64,000 nucleotides of DNA, taken from assembly GCA_965267185.1 (NCBI GenBank), contig OZ253937.1, positions 3,844,001 through 3,908,000 of the forward strand. The letters are read 5' to 3'. Of the stretch, positions 54,528-63,182 are shown piece after piece. The translations under genes were made by a program, and so were the position numbers. Under the pieces are notes generated by a model. That model was given only the letters and a program-made list of their open reading frames with translations, was not told the DNA's origin and did no database searches. How positions within the stretch are numbered: position 1 is the first letter of the stretch; every line of letters begins with the position of its first letter. The DNA comes from G965267185 sp965267185 (GTDB lineage: Bacteria > Pseudomonadota > Alphaproteobacteria > UBA6615).

Positions 54528-56254
54528 GATGGCGCGCCCCGCAATGCCTGGGTGGCAGCGATATCGACTTCCATACTGTCTGCATCGATGACAACGGCAT
54601 AATCGGCTTCGGCCTGCTCAACCGAGACGTAGCCTTGCACCACATCCGCGAGCACCCGTTCGGGTTCGCGTTCGCGCGGATCGCCGTAGCCGCCACCGCC
54701 GCTCAAGACGAAGCGCACCCGGTCGCCGGGCGCCAGCCGGCGGTAGACGCCGTGATCGACCGGCTTTTCGTTGAGCCACATGCCGCTACCGCGGCCGTTC
54801 TCGCCGCCGCGCCGCCCGAAGACCGGGAAGGTGCCGTCCTCGGTCCGCCCGCTGAGCCGCACCGAACTTTCGACATCGCGCGCCAACTCGGTACCGCCAT
54901 CGAGGATACAGAACTCGACCCCCTGACCGAGCCCGCCGCGGTTGCGGCCCGGTCCGCCGGAATCGGTCCGCAGCTCCTTGCGCACGTAGTACATGCGCGA
55001 TTCGTTCTCGGTGACTTCGACCGGGATATTGCGTGTGTTGTTGGGGAAACACAGGCACGAGTAACCGTCGTAGCGCGCGCTCGCGCCGAACCCGCCGCTG
55101 TGCTGTGCGATCGCCATAAACGAACGCCCATCGGCGTGGCGGCCGTGTAGATAGACCTCGTTGGCCGGCGAGCCGCCATTCGACGCCAGGATAGTCTCTG
55201 GCATGATGTTTTCCATCGCCGCGAAAACGATCTCAGGAAACAGATGGGAGATCATGGTGCGGCCCCACGTCGCCGCCGGCGGCCGCGAGTTGACGATAGT
55301 GCCTTCCGGCGCGATCACCTTGATCGGCCGCAAACCGCCATCGTTGTTGGGCACGTAGGGATCGAGGGCCAGCTTGATGGGGTAGGCGGTGTAAGAGCGG
55401 GTCATGTTGTAAGAACAGTTGATCGCCGCGCCGACCTCGCCCGACGAACCGGAGTAATCGATCGTCACTTCATCACCGGCTACGGTGACAAGAGTTTTGA
55501 CCTCAATCTCGTCATCGCAGCCGGGAATTTTCGGTAGGGTCACGTCGTTGCGGTAGGCGCCATCGGGCAAAGCGGCGATCTTGCGGCGCAGGCTCGATTC
55601 CGTCCGTTCGATGACTTCCGCGCCGAGTTCTTCCAATCCGTCCAAGTCATACTCGTCGAGCAACGCCTTGAGCCCGCGGGTGCAGACATTGTTGGCGACT
55701 AATTGACCGCGCAGGTCGCCGAGCACCTTGTCAGGCACGCGGATGTTGGCGCGCATGAACTCGAACACGGTCTCGTTGAGCTTGCCGGCCTCGAACAGTT
55801 TGAGGATCGGGATTTTCAATCCCTCCTCGTACATATCCTTCGATTCGAGCGTCGACATGCGTCCGCCCATATCCAAATGGTGGACGATACACAGCGTGTA
55901 GCCAACAATCCGGTCGCGGTTGAATATCGGTGAAGCGATCGAGATGTCGATAAGATGGCCGCTGGCAATCCAAGGGTCGTTGGTGATAATGGCGTCGCCC
56001 GGCTGCAAGGTTTCCGGCGGGTGCTTTTTCAAGAAATTGCGCATCACCTCGGGCACGATTCCGAGGAAGCCGGCGGTGGTGACCGTCGAGTGGGACAGCA
56101 TTTGCGCGTTGGTGTCGAACAGCGCGCAGCAAAAATCGTGATATTCCTTGACCGATGGCGTGTAGGCAGTGCGCATCAGCCCGGTCGCTGCCTCATCGAC
56201 AATGGTGATGAGGCGGTTCCAGAGGATCTGGATGGTGACCGGATCGAGCTGCAT
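54524..56254 (-). CDS. hyuB: Hydantoinase B / oxoprolinase family protein
   Basis: 576 residues, normal length. Starts MQLDPVTIQILWNRLITIVDEAATGLMRTAYTPSVKEYHDF; contains GDAIITNDPWIASGHLIDISI, GSSGEVGAAINCSYNMTRSY and the glycine-rich C-terminal RFVLSGGGGYGDPREREP. HyuB pairs with HyuA in ATP-dependent opening of cyclic amides such as N-methylhydantoin or 5-oxoproline; related pairs carboxylate acetone or acetophenone. Lies 3 bp after hyuA. Confidence 0.93.
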   Translation of the reverse strand: MQLDPVTIQILWNRLITIVDEAATGLMRTAYTPSVKEYHDFCCALFDTNAQMLSHSTVTTAGFLGIVPEVMRNFLKKHPPETLQPGDAIITNDPWIASGHLIDISIASPIFNRDRIVGYTLCIVHHLDMGGRMSTLESKDMYEEGLKIPILKLFEAGKLNETVFEFMRANIRVPDKVLGDLRGQLVANNVCTRGLKALLDEYDLDGLEELGAEVIERTESSLRRKIAALPDGAYRNDVTLPKIPGCDDEIEVKTLVTVAGDEVTIDYSGSSGEVGAAINCSYNMTRSYTAYPIKLALDPYVPNNDGGLRPIKVIAPEGTIVNSRPPAATWGRTMISHLFPEIVFAAMENIMPETILASNGGSPANEVYLHGRHADGRSFMAIAQHSGGFGASARYDGYSCLCFPNNTRNIPVEVTENESRMYYVRKELRTDSGGPGRNRGGLGQGVEFCILDGGTELARDVESSVRLSGRTEDGTFPVFGRRGGENGRGSGMWLNEKPVDHGVYRRLAPGDRVRFVLSGGGGYGDPREREPERVLADVVQGYVSVEQAEADYAVVIDADSMEVDIAATQALRGAPS

Positions 56255-56257
56255 TGC

Positions 56258-58390
56258 CTATCCGCCCCCGACGGTGATGGTCTCAGGAATATCGCCGCTA
56301 TCGTCGGCATTAACGCTCGTGGTTGCTGCCAGGTCGACAACCAGGCAGCCGAATTGATTGACGCTTAGCCGGTCGCCGGCACCGATTACGGTTGTCGATT
56401 CACGCTCCTCGACAATCGCCGGGCCTTCGATCTCCTGTCCGATCCGTAGTTGCGTGCGCTCATAGACCGATACCGCTTCCATGCCGGCCTGGGCAGACAC
56501 GTAAATTTCACGCGATGCTTTGGGCGGCGCGTCGGCTTTCGCGCTGGGTCGGGCAATATCGAGTTGCGGAGCCGGCTGGCTGACATGGATGCGAACGCTC
56601 GCTAACTCCACAGGATTGTCGTCGTCGACCTTGCCGTACAATTCGTTGTAGGCCGCCTCGAACCGCGCCTCCCAGTCGGACTTCACGGCGGGATCGCTGC
56701 ATGGGCCCGCGATATCTATTTCCAAAGGGTAGTCCTGGCCCGAATAACGCAAGTCGATGCTGCGCTGGACGATTAATTCGGCGCCGTCGGGCATGAGTGA
56801 ACCGGCTTCGTTCTCGAGCTCGCGAAACGTGGCCTCGACCTCGTCGAGGTCGAGCGCGCTGACAATCTGACGCACCGCGCGGCTGCGTTCGAAGGCGACC
56901 GGCGCAGCTAGCAGGCCGAGCGACGACATGACACCGGAGAAGGGCGGCACAATAACCCGCGGGCAGCCCAGCTTGCGGGCCAATCCAATGGCGTGAACCG
57001 GGCCGGCGCCGCCAAACGCGACCAACGACAACCGTGACGGCGCCTGGCCTTTTTCGGCCACATACATGCGCGCCGCTGACGCCATGTTCTCGTTGACCAG
57101 TTCGTGTACTCCGGCGGCGGCTTCGACCGGCGTAAGGCCGGTCGCGTCGGCCAGATTTGTACGCACCGACGCTTCCGCCGCTGCGATGTCGAGGCGCATC
57201 TGGCCGCCGAGGAAATAGTCCGGATTGAGATAGCCGAGCAGCAGGTCGGCATCGGTGACGGTTGGCGCCGTACCGCCCAGGTCGTAGCTCGCCGGGCCCG
57301 GATCGGAGCCGGCGCTGTCGGGACCGACCTGCAGCAATCCCAGATCGTTTACCCGCGCGATGCTGCCGCCACCGGCGCCGATCTCCAACAGATCGTAGAC
57401 CGGCACCGCCGCGGGCAGGCCGCTGCCGGCCTTGAACCGGTGGACCCGGTCGACCTCGAAAGTGCGGGTTCGCGCCGCACGGCCATTTTCGATGATACAC
57501 AACTTTGCTGTCGTGCCGCCCATATCGAACGACAACATATGGTCGAGCCCCATCAGCCGTCCGAAGTACGACGCTGCCTCGACCCCGGCGGCGGGCCCGG
57601 ATTCGACGATCTGTACCGGAACGCTTTTGGCTGTTTCCACCGTTGCGGTGCCGCCGTTCGACAACATGATGAACAGGCGGTTGGCATAGCCGCGGTCCCG
57701 CAACCCATCCGACAGCTGATCGAGATACCCTTCGGCGATACCTTTAACGTAGGCGTCGATAACGGTGGTCGATGTGCGTTCGTATTCTTTGGGTTCGGGA
57801 TGCACTTCGTGCGAGAGCGACACGGTCACACCCGGCAGCTCTTCGCGTAGGATTTCCGCTGCGCGCCGTTCATGATCGCCGTTGCGGTAGGAATGCAGGA
57901 ACGCGACGGCTACGGCCCCGACACCCGCATCGCGAAATGCCGACGCGGCTTCGCGTACTTGCGTCTCATCCAGCGGCTGTGAAACCGTGCCGTCGGCTAA
58001 GACACGTTCGCTCACCCCCAAGCGCAGCCGCCGCGGCACCATCGGCTCCGGCAACCGGATGAACATATCGAAGATGTCGTAGCGGACTTCGCGCGCGAGT
58101 TCGAGAATATCGCGAAAGCCAGCGGTCGTGAGCAGCCCGGTCTTGGCGCCCTTGCGCTCGAGGATAACATTGGTGATCAGCGTCGTGGCGTGGATCACTT
58201 CGCTGGTGTGGGACAACATGTTGGGAACCGCCTCGGCGAGGCGATCGACGCCCCGCAGAACCGTTTCTTCCGGCGCCTTGGCCGACGTCAGCATCTTCTC
58301 GACCCGGATTGCGCCGGTATCCTCGTCGACGACGGCGAAGTCGGTGAACGTGCCGCCGATGTCGACACCGAGACGATAGGCCGTTGTCAT
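56258..58390 (-). CDS. hyuA: Hydantoinase A / oxoprolinase family protein
   Basis: 710 residues. Actin-like ATPase motifs: RLGVDIGGTFTDFAVVDEDTG at the N terminus and LSFDMGGTTAKLCIIENG near residue 287; FGGAGPVHAIGLARKLG near 466. First gene of the leftward catabolic run (hyuA-hyuB-transporter-dioxygenase-isomerase). Its promoter must lie in 58391-58792, which carries two operator-like sites. Confidence 0.94.
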   Translation of the reverse strand: MTTAYRLGVDIGGTFTDFAVVDEDTGAIRVEKMLTSAKAPEETVLRGVDRLAEAVPNMLSHTSEVIHATTLITNVILERKGAKTGLLTTAGFRDILELAREVRYDIFDMFIRLPEPMVPRRLRLGVSERVLADGTVSQPLDETQVREAASAFRDAGVGAVAVAFLHSYRNGDHERRAAEILREELPGVTVSLSHEVHPEPKEYERTSTTVIDAYVKGIAEGYLDQLSDGLRDRGYANRLFIMLSNGGTATVETAKSVPVQIVESGPAAGVEAASYFGRLMGLDHMLSFDMGGTTAKLCIIENGRAARTRTFEVDRVHRFKAGSGLPAAVPVYDLLEIGAGGGSIARVNDLGLLQVGPDSAGSDPGPASYDLGGTAPTVTDADLLLGYLNPDYFLGGQMRLDIAAAEASVRTNLADATGLTPVEAAAGVHELVNENMASAARMYVAEKGQAPSRLSLVAFGGAGPVHAIGLARKLGCPRVIVPPFSGVMSSLGLLAAPVAFERSRAVRQIVSALDLDEVEATFRELENEAGSLMPDGAELIVQRSIDLRYSGQDYPLEIDIAGPCSDPAVKSDWEARFEAAYNELYGKVDDDNPVELASVRIHVSQPAPQLDIARPSAKADAPPKASREIYVSAQAGMEAVSVYERTQLRIGQEIEGPAIVEERESTTVIGAGDRLSVNQFGCLVVDLAATTSVNADDSGDIPETITVGGG

Positions 58391-58478
58391 TTATTGTTGT
58401 CCATCGTTTGCACCGGCCACGGGAGCGCGTGCGGGATTTACGCGCCACGTTTATGTCGCCAAAACTCTATCAATGGAT

Positions 58479-58496
58479 CACTTATCCAGACAAGTG
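58479..58496. promoter_or_regulatory. Operator-like palindrome, hyuA side
   Basis: CACTTATC-CAGACAAGTG pairs at seven of nine positions across its centre (CACTT/AAGTG arms). It lies about 90 bp upstream of hyuA. Its minus-strand reading, ACTTGTCTGGATAAGT, matches the site at 58665 at 12 of 16 positions. Confidence 0.5.
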
Positions 58497-58664
58497 CCGT
58501 TCCTGTGTAGAAACGCTACAAAATTAGCTGGTGATGCGCTGCATCGAGTGATGGAGGAGTGTGAAAAAATATTCGTTTTGTTGCCGGTATCGGTGTTTAA
58601 AGAGCCGAGTTGCATCATTTTTCGCGTTAAGGACTCAGCCATACGTGTGTTGGCTGCGCCGATA

Positions 58665-58680
58665 ACTTGTCCAGATGATT
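58665..58680. promoter_or_regulatory. Operator-like site, RraA side
   Basis: ACTTGTCCAGATGATT is a diverged copy of the hyuA-side palindrome in the opposite orientation, about 115 bp upstream of the RraA-like gene. The pair suggests one regulator for both arms; the TTGT-type half-site recalls GntR/FadR operators, which is only a guess. Confidence 0.45.
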
Positions 58681-58792
58681 GACTCCTCTGACCCATGAGC
58701 ACTACCGTGCTTTCGGCGTATCCGCGGTGATGTGCGTCGCAGCGCGGAACGGGAAACGCTCAAGCGACAATAACCGTTCACAGTTAAAAACG

Positions 58793-59416
58793 ATGACACC
58801 GCTTGAAATCGCCGAAACGCTAGGCCGCTATCCCACCGCGACGCTCTACGAAGCGGCCGGAAAAAGCGGTGATATGGCACCCGACATTCGCCCCATTGTC
58901 CCCGGCATATCGTTCGCCGGCATCGCCTACACGGTGCGGACATTCCCCAGCGACACCACAGCGGTGATTCGTGCGCTCGATGATGCGCCGGCGGGCTCAG
59001 TGCTCGTGATCGATGCGGGCGGTACCGAGCGGGCAGCGGTCTGGGGCGGCACGTCATCGTTGGTCTGCACGATACGTGGCTTGGCCGGGTGTGTGACCAA
59101 TGGCTGTGTGCGTGACGTCGACGATTTGCTGGACGCAGGCGTCGCCGTCTACGCCGCCGGCATCGCGCCGCGCGGCACATTGAAAAACCACGAAGGATGG
59201 CGTGGCATACCGGTATCGGTGGGCGGCGTGTCGGTGTCGCCAGGCGACTACGTCGTCGGCGATCGCGACGGCGTGGTCGTGGTGCCTGCTGCGGAAGGTG
59301 CGGCGATGTGCGCTCGCGCTCAAGAGCAGCGGGAAAAGGAAGAGGCGCGCGATGCGCGGGTGCGCAATGGCGAATCACTGGCCAGCATCATCGGCCTCGC
59401 CCCAGCGGAGCAATAG
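58793..59416 (+). CDS. RraA-like family aldolase/decarboxylase
   Basis: 207 residues from MTPLEIAETLGRYPTATLYEAAGKSGDM. The metal-dependent HMG/CHA aldolase signature is visible as GTERAAVWGGTSSLVC followed by GCVTNGCVRDVDDLLDAGVAVYAAG (RD pair) and PGDYVVGDRDGVVVVP. Relatives cleave 4-hydroxy-4-methyl- or 4-carboxy-4-hydroxy-2-oxoadipate to pyruvate plus an oxoacid, or decarboxylate oxaloacetate; non-catalytic RraA relatives bind RNase E. Leading a dehydratase gene pair, a catabolic lyase is favoured. Confidence 0.85.
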   Translation: MTPLEIAETLGRYPTATLYEAAGKSGDMAPDIRPIVPGISFAGIAYTVRTFPSDTTAVIRALDDAPAGSVLVIDAGGTERAAVWGGTSSLVCTIRGLAGCVTNGCVRDVDDLLDAGVAVYAAGIAPRGTLKNHEGWRGIPVSVGGVSVSPGDYVVGDRDGVVVVPAAEGAAMCARAQEQREKEEARDARVRNGESLASIIGLAPAEQ

Positions 59417-59419
59417 TCG

Positions 59420-60679
59420 ATGGGTAAGACGATATCGGAAAAAATCCTCTCGCGGGTAACCGGCAACGACGTATCAGCGGGCGATATCATCTACCCGGAG
59501 CCGGAACTCCTGACAGTCCATGACTGGTACGTTGTCAACTTCGATACCGCGCTCCAAGATCTGGGTGTCGACCGGCTCTATGACCCGGACAAGCTGGTTA
59601 TCAGTACCGACCATGAGCCGGTTGCGGTCAGTCCCCAGGCGGCTGAACGACAGAAAAAAGTTCGCGAGATCGTCAAGAAATACGGCATCAAACACTTTTA
59701 CGACACCGGCCGCGGCGGTCATGGCCATGTGTTCCCGGTCGAGATGGGCTATGTGAAACCGGGCATGTTCGTCGAGGCCTACGATGTTCATGTTACGAAT
59801 TTCGGCGCTGTCGGGGCGCTCGCAATTCCGGTGCTGATCGAAATCACCGAAGTGTTGGCTTGCGGTTCGGTATGGCTGCGTACTCCCGATACGGTGCGGG
59901 TCAACCTGACGGGTAAGCTAGCGCCGGGAACCGGCATTCGTGACGTGGCGCAAAAGCTGATCCGCGATCTCGGTGCCGACCGGGTCGATTATGCGGTGGT
60001 CGAGTATGGCGGCCCGGCGCTTGCGTCTATCGATATCGCCGGTCGCCACACATTGTGCAACACGCCAATCGATATCGGCGCCAAGTCGGTATTGATCGAG
60101 CCCGACCAGGCGACGCTCGATTATTTGGCCGGACGTGTCGATGGCGAGATCGAGCTGATTGCGAGCGACGCTGACGCCACTTTCCGCGAGGTCGTCGACT
60201 ATGATCTCGATGTCCTGGAACCACAGATCGCGGTGCCACCGACGCCCGACTGTGTCGTCGGGATCTCAGAGGTCGCGGGACGTGCAGTCCACCATGCGTT
60301 TATCGGGTCGTGCGCGGCGGCCAATTTGAGCGACCTTCAGGCCGCCGCCGACGTTCTGGATGGCCATAAAATCCATCCGGACGTACGGTTCATTATTACG
60401 CCGGGAACACAGGAAATCATGGCTGCAGCGGAAAGCGCAGGGCTGCTGCGCCTGTTCGCGGAAGCCGGCGCAATGATCACTCAACCCGGTTGCGGCCCGT
60501 GCGCCGGTGGCCGCATTGGCGGCGTCACCGATGGCGAAACGTCGATCAATACCGGGACGCGCAACGACTATGGCCGCCTCGGGGCGGCGACGGCGGAAAT
60601 TTATCTCGGCAGTGCGGCAACCGTCGCCGCATCGGCGGTGACGGGCAAGATCACCGATCCGCGGGAGCTTTTAAACTGA
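59420..60679 (+). CDS. Aconitase/3-isopropylmalate dehydratase large subunit-like (LeuC family)
   Basis: 419 residues. The 4Fe-4S ligands are C in FIGSCAAANLSDLQAAADVL near residue 297 and the pair in QPGCGPCAGGRIGG near 359. TGRGGHGHVFPVEMGYVKPG near 95 stands where LeuC has its HQxxPE segment. It should hydrate or dehydrate a C4-C6 hydroxy acid together with the small subunit 25 bp downstream. In this neighbourhood maleate, citraconate, dimethylmalate or oxalomesaconate-type substrates are all more likely than isopropylmalate (inference). Confidence 0.9.
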   Translation: MGKTISEKILSRVTGNDVSAGDIIYPEPELLTVHDWYVVNFDTALQDLGVDRLYDPDKLVISTDHEPVAVSPQAAERQKKVREIVKKYGIKHFYDTGRGGHGHVFPVEMGYVKPGMFVEAYDVHVTNFGAVGALAIPVLIEITEVLACGSVWLRTPDTVRVNLTGKLAPGTGIRDVAQKLIRDLGADRVDYAVVEYGGPALASIDIAGRHTLCNTPIDIGAKSVLIEPDQATLDYLAGRVDGEIELIASDADATFREVVDYDLDVLEPQIAVPPTPDCVVGISEVAGRAVHHAFIGSCAAANLSDLQAAADVLDGHKIHPDVRFIITPGTQEIMAAAESAGLLRLFAEAGAMITQPGCGPCAGGRIGGVTDGETSINTGTRNDYGRLGAATAEIYLGSAATVAASAVTGKITDPRELLN

Positions 60680-60704
60680 CAGCTGCGGGCGTCAGGGGGT
60701 ATTC

Positions 60705-61241
60705 ATGAAGTGGATCTATAAGGGTAAGTGCTGGAAATTCGGCGATAATCTCGGCATCGATGGCGATGTCATGCCGTTGCGCTTCGCACTTGAACGCGAG
60801 CTCGACCCCGAGGTTCTGAAACCTCATTTGATGGCCGGTGTCGACCCCGACTTCCCCAACAAGGTATCGCCGGGCGATATAATTGTGGCGGGCAAGCGTT
60901 TCGGCCAGGGCAACCCGCACATTCAAGGTTTCCTCGGCATCATCGGGCATCAATTGGGGTTGGTCGCCGAGTCCATCCCGCGCGGCAGTTTTCGCAACGC
61001 CATCAATGCGGGTCTTCCCTTCTTATCGGGTTGTGACGGCGTAACCAACGATGTCGATACGGGCGACGACCTCGAGGTCAACTTCACAACAGGAGAGTTT
61101 AAGAACCTGTCGCGCGGCGTAACGCGGCAGTTTGAGCCGTTGGACGCACAGCTTCAGGCCATCATCGAAGCCGGCGGCTGGCGCGCCAACCTGGAAAATC
61201 GTCTTGCCAAATTACGTTCAGGCGAATCTGCGATGGCATGA
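60705..61241 (+). CDS. 3-isopropylmalate dehydratase small subunit-like (LeuD family)
   Basis: 178 residues. Swivelling domain with KWIYKGKCWKFGDNLGIDGDVMP, and RFGQGNPHIQGFLGIIGHQLGLVAESIPRGSFRNAINAGLPFL containing the substrate-binding serine/arginine loop of the family. Partner of the large subunit just upstream; a good GGGGGT precedes its ATG. Confidence 0.92.
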   Translation: MKWIYKGKCWKFGDNLGIDGDVMPLRFALERELDPEVLKPHLMAGVDPDFPNKVSPGDIIVAGKRFGQGNPHIQGFLGIIGHQLGLVAESIPRGSFRNAINAGLPFLSGCDGVTNDVDTGDDLEVNFTTGEFKNLSRGVTRQFEPLDAQLQAIIEAGGWRANLENRLAKLRSGESAMA

Positions 61242-61305
61242 TCGAACCGCCCGGCGGCGGAACATCTTTGTCATCTAACCACGTAACAAGAAGGGGGATG
61301 ACGTT

Positions 61306-61530
61306 ATGAGCAGAGATCGTTGGATTGTTATTATTGGTATGATTGTGTGGGCCATCCTTGTGGTCGGCACCGCGGCGTTACCTGCGGGCACTTTTCCTAA
61401 CAGTATCGAACCGAAGATCCTCGGCAATATGCCGTTTAGTTATCTTTGGATTTGGGTCTTATCGATCGCGTGGTTTGCGCTCCTACCGGTGATTCTCCGC
61501 GATTCCGCAATGCCGGGATCGGACGAATAG
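61306..61530 (+). CDS. Small two-helix membrane protein preceding a sodium:solute symporter
   Basis: 74 residues with two hydrophobic helices (WIVIIGMIVWAILVVGTAAL and YLWIWVLSIAWFALLPVIL) and a strong AAGGGGGATG-type ribosome site. Small membrane proteins often sit directly before SSS-family transporters, as accessory subunits; the 36-bp gap and orientation fit. No specific family assignment. Confidence 0.75.
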   Translation: MSRDRWIVIIGMIVWAILVVGTAALPAGTFPNSIEPKILGNMPFSYLWIWVLSIAWFALLPVILRDSAMPGSDE

Positions 61531-61566
61531 ATGGCCGGGCAATACCGCTAGACAAGGAGACAGATC

Positions 61567-63093
61567 ATGACACTCATGTGGATCGTTCTGGCCGTCTACC
61601 TGCTCATCGTTGCGGGCATCGGCTACTACGCTTATCAGCGCTCGACGCCGTCGGTTGAGGACTATTTCCTGCAATCGCGTGGCGTCGGCACGTTTGCATT
61701 GGCGGTCACTTTGTTCGCCACTATCGCCAGCGCATTCTTCTATCTCGGCGTCGCCGGCGCCATGGCGGGCCATGGCATCCCGTTCATGGCGGTCGGTTTG
61801 TGGCAATTCTTCACCGTACTAGCGATGCTCTACATCGGTACGCGCCTGTGGAAGCTCGCTAAGACCTTTAACTACATCACGCCGGCCGACCTGCTGTCCC
61901 ACTACTACGAGGACAACAAGATCGTTCGCGCGGCCATACCGATTATTTTTCTGCTCGGCGCATTTCCGTTCATGATCTTGCAAATGCGCGGCGCTGGCTT
62001 GTCGCTCGAGGTGCTGACCGATGGCAACCTCAACTCCACCACCGGCATCATCTTGTTCACTTTGCTGGCACTCGCCTACGTGCTGGCCGGCGGCGTTCGG
62101 GCTGTGGTTTGGACCGACGTCTTCCAAGGCGTTTATTTCGGCGGCTTGGTGGTGATCGTGTTCCTCGCGGTCATTTTCGTGATCGTGCCAGCCGGCAATA
62201 TCGATTCAGTGTGGGGCGGGATCGAGCAGACCAAGGCCGAGATGTTGACCTTCCCCGGTGGCCGCGGCGTTTTTGCCTGGGGACTCCTCCTGTCGCTGGT
62301 CGTATTTACCGGCATCGCCAATATCGGTCAGCCGGCGGTGTTCCAGCGGTTTTTCATGGCCAAATCGGTCAAGACGATCCGCCAGTCGGCGGTTCTCTAC
62401 GGCATCATCATCGTGCCGTTGATTTATTTGCTGCTTTACATGACGTTGGCGGGTATCCAGCTCGTCGAGCCGCCACAGCCCGATATGCTGTTCCCGACCA
62501 TGCTTAGCCAGTTTACGCCGGTGTTGGCGGCGTTTTTCATCGCCGGCGTTGTCGCAGCGGGCATGTCGACGGTCGACTCGCTACTGGTGTCGCTATCGTC
62601 GATGGTGACGGTCGACTACGCCGAAAAGCTGTTCGGTTACCAGCCCTCGCAGCAGCAGGCGGTGATGATGGGCCGTATCTTTATCGTCATTGTCGCGGTA
62701 ATTGCCTTTCTGCTGTCGTTGACCAGCACGAAGGCGCTGGTCGATCTGGCGCTGCTGCAAGTCGGCTTTGCCAGCTGCGTGATGGTGCCGTTGATCGGTC
62801 CCTTGCTGTGGAAGCGGGCGAGTACCAGCGGCGCGGTTGCGGCCGTGATTATTGGCCCCCTGGCAGTAGCCGCGTTTGCGTTCGATTGGACCGAGACCTT
62901 CGGATTCAACATCAAGGGTCTTTTGGGCTTCAACCAGAACCTTTGGGGTCCGGTCGTCGCGATCGTCGTTTTTGTAGTTATCAGCCTGATTACGCCGGCC
63001 GTTCGGTCCGACCATCAGGCGCAATTCCGTAACGCGCTGCGCGGCACCGGCTCGGGCGATGCCGGCGCTTCGGCACAGCAGCCGGCGGAATAG
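61567..63093 (+). CDS. Sodium:solute symporter (SSS) family transporter
   Basis: 508 residues with about thirteen membrane segments after AAGGAGACAGATC. Family motifs include VEDYFLQSRGVGTFALAVTLFATIASAFFYLGVAGAMAGHG near the N terminus, LAGGVRAVVWTDVFQGVYF near 175 and AGVVAAGMSTVDSLLVSLSSMVTVDY (SSS core) near 335. Probably imports a carboxylate or related compound of the pathway. Followed by an intrinsic terminator. Confidence 0.92.
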   Translation: MTLMWIVLAVYLLIVAGIGYYAYQRSTPSVEDYFLQSRGVGTFALAVTLFATIASAFFYLGVAGAMAGHGIPFMAVGLWQFFTVLAMLYIGTRLWKLAKTFNYITPADLLSHYYEDNKIVRAAIPIIFLLGAFPFMILQMRGAGLSLEVLTDGNLNSTTGIILFTLLALAYVLAGGVRAVVWTDVFQGVYFGGLVVIVFLAVIFVIVPAGNIDSVWGGIEQTKAEMLTFPGGRGVFAWGLLLSLVVFTGIANIGQPAVFQRFFMAKSVKTIRQSAVLYGIIIVPLIYLLLYMTLAGIQLVEPPQPDMLFPTMLSQFTPVLAAFFIAGVVAAGMSTVDSLLVSLSSMVTVDYAEKLFGYQPSQQQAVMMGRIFIVIVAVIAFLLSLTSTKALVDLALLQVGFASCVMVPLIGPLLWKRASTSGAVAAVIIGPLAVAAFAFDWTETFGFNIKGLLGFNQNLWGPVVAIVVFVVISLITPAVRSDHQAQFRNALRGTGSGDAGASAQQPAE

Positions 63094-63107
63094 TTCGTTT
63101 AGTGCCT

Positions 63108-63158
63108 TGGCCGCCGTGCGCACCCATGATGTGTTGCGGCGGCCATTCTTCTTTTTTG
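63108..63158 (+). terminator. Rho-independent terminator after the symporter gene
   Basis: TGGCCGCC (63108-63115) pairs with GGCGGCCA (63138-63145) around a 22-base loop that can itself pair, then TTCTTCTTTTTTG. It separates the symporter gene from the second hyuA. Confidence 0.8.
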
Positions 63159-63182
63159 TCACCTGTTGTGGATTGAATACCG

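Larger units (their letters stand above)
58391..58792. other. 402-bp divergent control region between hyuA and the RraA-like gene
   Basis: No convincing coding sequence. It holds two related operator-like sites (58479-58496 and 58665-58680). An in-frame TTG at 58679 could extend the RraA-like gene by 38 residues, but the added stretch does not look like the family. No regulator gene is adjacent. Confidence 0.6.

Noticed and set aside
59420..61241. leuCD for leucine synthesis
   Set aside because: Neighbours are catabolic (RraA-like, symporter, hydantoinase), no other leu genes are near and residues around the cluster and active site differ from LeuC.
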